Shown here one piece after another: positions 5,699 through 7,614 of a stretch of 7,614 nt of DNA. Source of the stretch: Candidatus Colwellbacteria bacterium CG10_big_fil_rev_8_21_14_0_10_41_28 (GTDB lineage: Bacteria; Patescibacteriota; Minisyncoccia; UBA6257; Colwellbacteraceae); NCBI GenBank assembly GCA_002773755.1, contig PFAG01000022.1, forward strand, positions 20,453-28,066, given 5' to 3'. A model generated the notes under the pieces. That model did no database searches, was not told the origin of the DNA, and worked only from the letters and a program-made list of their open reading frames with translations. A program made the translations under genes and the position numbers. Each line of letters starts with the position of its first letter. Position 1 is the stretch's first letter.

Positions 5699-5956
5699 TT
5701 GAGATTCCAAGACCTTTGCCGCAACTGCGGCGAGGAGACCAAAGTCCGTGAGGACGGCGAAGTGGTCCATTCTGAGACCCAGAAACGTGGATGCCGTCGG
5801 ACCAAGTGTCCGAACATGTGCCACGGAATGAGTATGAGTAAGTGTCGCTACTGCGACGACAATCTCTGGGTGTACGAAGGGAGGCCTGAGTTCGACCCAA
5901 CCGTTGTGGCAGAGCCATACGGGTCTTCCAGCCCCGCAACTGAACCAGTAAGTTGA
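5699..5956 (+). CDS. Cys-rich zinc-ribbon protein (array cassette 5, opposite orientation)
   Basis: An 85-residue protein with three metal-binding knuckles: CRNC (7-10), CRRTKCPNMCH (32-42) and CRYC (49-52). Seven Cys plus H42 can bind two zinc ions, or the first and last pairs can form one ribbon around a central Cys cluster. The tail (about 58-85) is Pro/Ser-rich and disordered. No catalytic motif is visible; such proteins often bind nucleic acid or another protein, but the role is unknown. The start is TTG at 5699-5701, set by GGGAGG 5 nt upstream. Codons are GC-rich (many GGC, GAC, CGT/CGG) and the stop is TGA, both unlike the backbone genes, which suggests a different origin. It is the only array gene on the plus strand and is followed by a perfect hairpin terminator. 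Confidence 0.75.
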   Translation: MRFQDLCRNCGEETKVREDGEVVHSETQKRGCRRTKCPNMCHGMSMSKCRYCDDNLWVYEGRPEFDPTVVAEPYGSSSPATEPVS

Positions 5957-5971
5957 CCCCCAACGCCCACA

Positions 5972-6003
5972 GAGACCCCCTCTGCTGCGGCGGAGGGGGT
6001 CTC
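5972..6003 (+). terminator. Perfect hairpin terminator after the zinc-ribbon gene
   Basis: Inverted repeat gagaccccctc (5972-5982) and gagggggtctc (5993-6003), an 11-bp perfect stem with a 10-nt loop, followed by aacatttatat. It lies 15 bp after the TGA stop. The T-tract is weak, but stem length and position fit an intrinsic terminator. Confidence 0.75.
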
Positions 6004-6020
6004 AACATTTATATACCTTT

Positions 6021-6049
6021 GGGTCGAGGACTGGACGTCGTTAGAACCT
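6021..6049 (+). repeat. Array repeat copy 6
   Basis: 29 bp with one change from consensus (gggtcgagg). The stop codon of the RdgB-like gene lies within it at 6041-6043. Confidence 0.95.
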
Positions 6050-6577
6050 CTCTTTTAACTGGTTAAGTGCTTTTCTACGCATACTTACCTTCGCCTGATT
6101 CTTCTCTTCGGGGTCCATTTCACCAAAAGTCTTATCATATCCTTCTGGTAAGAAAATTGGATCCCAACCAAAACCCCCATCTCCCCTAGCATCGACTAGC
6201 TCACCCTTAACCACACCTTCAAAAAATTCAATATTATCTTTGTCTTTGGCATATCCTATGATCGTTCTTGCTTCAGCTCTAGTGTCTCCAAAAGCTTTAG
6301 CCATTTTGACTAATCCTTCATTGCCAACAGTTTTCATGAACCACTTTATAAGTGGGCCTGGGAGTCCACCCATGCTTTCCACGTGCAAAGACGTATCTTC
6401 TACAATAAACTCGCCATCTTGGTGTTTATATGCTTCTTGGAGCTTATGTTCGATGATTTCGTGTGGATCTAGGGATTGGATTTCATCCAAATCTATATCT
6501 AGCCCCTCTACGTCGGGCAAAACAGATTGAACTTCTTTAAGCTTACCTTCGTTCCCCGTGATGAATATCAATTTCAT
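6041..6577 (-). CDS. HAM1/RdgB-family non-canonical purine NTP pyrophosphatase (array cassette 6)
   Basis: Cytoplasmic house-cleaning enzyme of the ITPase family, which hydrolyses dITP/ITP/XTP to the monophosphate and PPi and so keeps deaminated purines out of DNA and RNA. Visible motifs: TGNEGKLKE (7-15, triphosphate binding), IVEDTSL (58-64, with the Mg2+/catalytic acid E60-D61), GGLPGP (70-75) and GGFGWDPIF (134-142), followed by KTFGEM (149-154). The VEDTSL form resembles the archaeal/eukaryotic ITPA branch rather than the bacterial DDSGL form. Odd point: the usual SHR near the C-terminus, used in base recognition, is SMR (165-167), with His replaced by Met. Length (178) is normal. The ATG follows TAGGAT by 6 nt. 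The protein ends ...LKERF, the last Arg-Phe and TAA being encoded by repeat copy 6. Confidence 0.92.
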   Translation of the reverse strand: MKLIFITGNEGKLKEVQSVLPDVEGLDIDLDEIQSLDPHEIIEHKLQEAYKHQDGEFIVEDTSLHVESMGGLPGPLIKWFMKTVGNEGLVKMAKAFGDTRAEARTIIGYAKDKDNIEFFEGVVKGELVDARGDGGFGWDPIFLPEGYDKTFGEMDPEEKNQAKVSMRRKALNQLKERF

Positions 6578-6583
6578 ACTAAA

Positions 6584-6589
6584 ATCCTA
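6584..6589 (-). promoter_or_regulatory. Extended -10 promoter of the RdgB-like gene
   Basis: TGTGGTAGGAT on the minus strand, -10 hexamer TAGGAT, 6 nt before ATG at 6577. The 20 bases from TGTGG to the ATG match the promoter of the next cassette (7222) at all but one position. Confidence 0.6.
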
Positions 6590-6601
6590 CCACAAACCGA
6601 T

Positions 6602-6630
6602 GGGTCAGGGACTGGGTGTCGTTAGAACCT
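6602..6630 (+). repeat. Array repeat copy 7
   Basis: 29 bp, the most changed full copy: gggtcaggg for gggtcgggg and gggtgtcg for ggacgtcg, which destroys the central gacgtc palindrome. The right half cgttagaacct is unchanged. Confidence 0.93.
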
Positions 6631-6655
6631 GTTTATTGAAGTTTGGATGTCAAAT

Positions 6656-7222
6656 CTAATCCCAAATAATCTGTAGCTTTGGCCACTTTTCCTCCCACTT
6701 CTTGCTTTTTACTCTTTTTATATAAGTTTCTTTCGGTATGTAATCAGATTTAGGTGTCTTCCTAACAATTAGATTCACCAAATCACTAATTGTCTCGTTA
6801 GAGCCAGTTATTTTTACATTACCGCTATGATCTATCGATGCCCCAATGCAGGTAGGTGTTTCCACCCATCTTGATATTGCGTCTTCCGAGGATTGATATT
6901 GTGAAACACCGTGCATTTTGTGCATCCTCGCCTGATTTATTACTTCCCAAAAGACATCTGGTCTTTGTCTTTTCAGCTTTTCTTCGATTTCCCTCTCTTT
7001 CTTTTTTGAGAGATTGTGCTTGTCATAATAGACGACATCCACATCGGCTAATGGTGTTTTCTCTTTGTACCCATGCAGAACATCCCACACTCTATTACGG
7101 ATAAAGCCAGCCGCAATCCACCAGTCAGGTAAATTGAGTTCTGAAACAAGCTGAAGGACATCCATCATCCAATCGTCGGCTTTGATGAATTCGACAATGT
7201 CTTCTCTGGTCTTTAATTCCAT
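6656..7222 (-). CDS. Nucleotidyltransferase-like protein, DUF925/NTP_transf_6 type (array cassette 7)
   Basis: A predicted pol-beta-fold nucleotidyltransferase of the family formerly DUF925 (COG3575-like). Family marks in the 188 residues are WWIAAGFIRNRVWDVLHG (34-51), the acidic pair of the active site in LADVDVVYYD (58-67, D60 and D62), and WEVINQARMHKMHG (92-105). The family is widespread in bacteria, but its substrate is not established to my knowledge; a role in modifying a small molecule, protein or RNA is open. The end is Lys-rich (KRVKSKKWEEKW). The ATG follows TAGGAT by 6 nt, the stop TAG is 25 nt before repeat copy 7. Recognition of the family is good, function unknown. Confidence 0.85.
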   Translation of the reverse strand: MELKTREDIVEFIKADDWMMDVLQLVSELNLPDWWIAAGFIRNRVWDVLHGYKEKTPLADVDVVYYDKHNLSKKKEREIEEKLKRQRPDVFWEVINQARMHKMHGVSQYQSSEDAISRWVETPTCIGASIDHSGNVKITGSNETISDLVNLIVRKTPKSDYIPKETYIKRVKSKKWEEKWPKLQIIWD

Positions 7223-7228
7223 ACCAAA

Positions 7229-7234
7229 ATCCTA
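7229..7234 (-). promoter_or_regulatory. Extended -10 promoter of the nucleotidyltransferase gene
   Basis: TGTGGTAGGAT on the minus strand, hexamer TAGGAT 6 nt before ATG at 7222. Nearly identical to the promoter of the neighbouring RdgB-like cassette. Confidence 0.6.
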
Positions 7235-7256
7235 CCACACCCCAAGCTCTCCGGAT

Positions 7257-7285
7257 GGGTCAGGGACTGGACGTCGTTAGAACCT
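7257..7285 (+). repeat. Array repeat copy 8
   Basis: 29 bp with one change from consensus (gggtcaggg), shared with copy 7. It is the last copy seen in the window; the array probably continues to the right. Confidence 0.95.
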
Positions 7286-7306
7286 CTATGTTGTATGTAT
7301 AAACAA

Positions 7307-7327
7307 GAGCGACCACAAGCATCGCTC
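7307..7327 (-). terminator. Candidate terminator of the last cassette gene
   Basis: gagcga (7307-7312) pairs with tcgctc (7322-7327), a 6-bp stem and 9-nt loop, followed on the minus strand by TTGTTTATAC. A competing pairing, cgacca (7310-7315) with tggtcg (7329-7334), overlaps it. It lies between the stop of the 70-residue gene and repeat copy 8. Confidence 0.55.
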
Positions 7328-7349
7328 ATGGTCGTTGTGTCGTGGAGCA

Positions 7350-7562
7350 CTATCTGAAGAGCCCGCAAAGCCTCTGAATGAAACTGCGTGGGCGCCCTTG
7401 CTCCTGTCGCTGCTGACGCCTTCGTTGTGCAGTAGGAGATTTTCCGAGAAATCCGTAGACAACCCTCAGCCTCTCAATGTCGTCTTCGTTGATAGTCCCA
7501 TCGGGGTTTTCCCTGATCTGGACAAGACCAGGTTCATTCAATGGAACTTTTACGTATTCCAC
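7350..7562 (-). CDS. Small basic-tailed protein of unknown function (array cassette 8)
   Basis: I do not recognise a family. The 70 residues start MEYVKVPLNEPG, continue with an acidic, likely helical middle (about 19-36, with EDDIERLRVVYGF) and end in a strongly basic, Gln/Arg-rich tail (about 45-70, QRRRQQRQEQGR), so nucleic-acid or membrane-surface binding is possible. The start is GTG at 7560-7562, chosen because AGGAGG (7571-7576) lies 8 nt upstream and a TATAAT further up. GC-richer codons and the SD-led leader separate it from the leaderless AT-rich cassettes and from the backbone. It ends in TAG before a candidate terminator. The right boundary of its cassette lies outside the window. 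Confidence 0.65.
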   Translation of the reverse strand: MEYVKVPLNEPGLVQIRENPDGTINEDDIERLRVVYGFLGKSPTAQRRRQQRQEQGRPRSFIQRLCGLFR

Positions 7563-7570
7563 TATCTCGT

Positions 7571-7598
7571 CCTCCTAAGGTGCTGAATCTATATTATA
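7571..7598 (-). promoter_or_regulatory. -10 box and ribosome site of cassette 8 gene
   Basis: TATAAT on the minus strand (7593-7598) followed by a leader with AGGAGG (7571-7576), 8 nt before the GTG start. A -35 would lie at or beyond the window edge. Confidence 0.65.
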
Positions 7599-7614
7599 GG
7601 GATACCAGTTCTGT

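Noticed and set aside
5376..5702. Plus-strand 108-residue frame
   Set aside because: It runs across repeat copy 5 into the next cassette, has no promoter or SD, and is antisense to the cassette 4 gene.
5612..6008. Minus-strand frames opposite the zinc-ribbon gene
   Set aside because: Shadows of a GC-rich gene; they cross the terminator hairpin or the repeat and lack start signals, while the plus strand has promoter, SD, clustered Cys motifs and terminator.
3876..7285. CRISPR array
   Set aside because: The repeats are evenly oriented and about 29 bp, but the intervals are 350-655 bp and contain genes with promoters; no cas gene is present.
3876..7285. Classical integron attC sites
   Set aside because: Only one gttagaa-like core per site is seen and no partner arm 50-130 bp away that would form the attC hairpin; one gttagag near 5252-5258 coincides with a -10 region and has no counterpart in other units.
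1..7614. Recoded TGA (as in Gracilibacteria/Absconditabacteria)
   Set aside because: All recognisable genes read through with the standard code, and two cassette genes end naturally at TGA.

Overview
The window looks like a chromosomal piece of a small-genome bacterium, most plausibly a candidate-phyla (Patescibacteria/CPR-type) lineage. This placement is an inference. It rests on short protein versions (97-residue MscL, 193-residue six-helix MFS protein), a standard genetic code, moderately AT-rich genes, and start codons placed only 6-8 nt after a -10 box, so that most mRNAs should be leaderless. No rRNA, tRNA or marker gene is present to fix the taxon.

Left part (1-3875) is ordinary backbone. 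It holds the 5' part of glyA (serine hydroxymethyltransferase, minus strand, cut by the window edge), a divergent CaCA-family cation/Ca2+ exchanger (620-1561, plus), and then minus-strand genes for an UppP/BacA-like undecaprenyl-diphosphatase, MscL, a half-length MFS protein and a membrane-anchored protein of unknown function. Apart from glyA these are envelope and transport functions. The exchanger and uppP converge with overlapping stop codons.

Right part (3876-7614) is the unusual region. A 29-bp direct repeat (core ggacgtcgttagaacc) occurs eight times, always in the same orientation, 350-655 bp apart. Each complete interval holds essentially one small gene with its own promoter. In order the intervals hold an SGNH/GDSL hydrolase, an 85-residue unknown, a 118-residue membrane protein, a tiny 33-residue membrane peptide followed by a GC-rich hairpin, a Cys-rich zinc-ribbon protein (the only plus-strand gene), a HAM1/RdgB-type nucleotide pyrophosphatase, and a DUF925-type nucleotidyltransferase. 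After the last repeat comes a 70-residue basic protein, open towards the window end. This is the architecture of an integron-like cassette array, but the repeat does not show the paired arms of a classical attC site and no integrase lies in the window. The leftmost copy keeps only the 21-bp core and diverges outside it, as expected for the junction between array and chromosome.

Two styles of expression signal are mixed in the array. Most AT-rich cassettes use the same -10-next-to-ATG leaderless style as the backbone. Three cassettes with GC-richer stretches have a Shine-Dalgarno sequence, a real leader and non-ATG starts, which suggests cassettes of different origin. Nothing indicates that the cassette genes form one pathway; they look like independent cargo.
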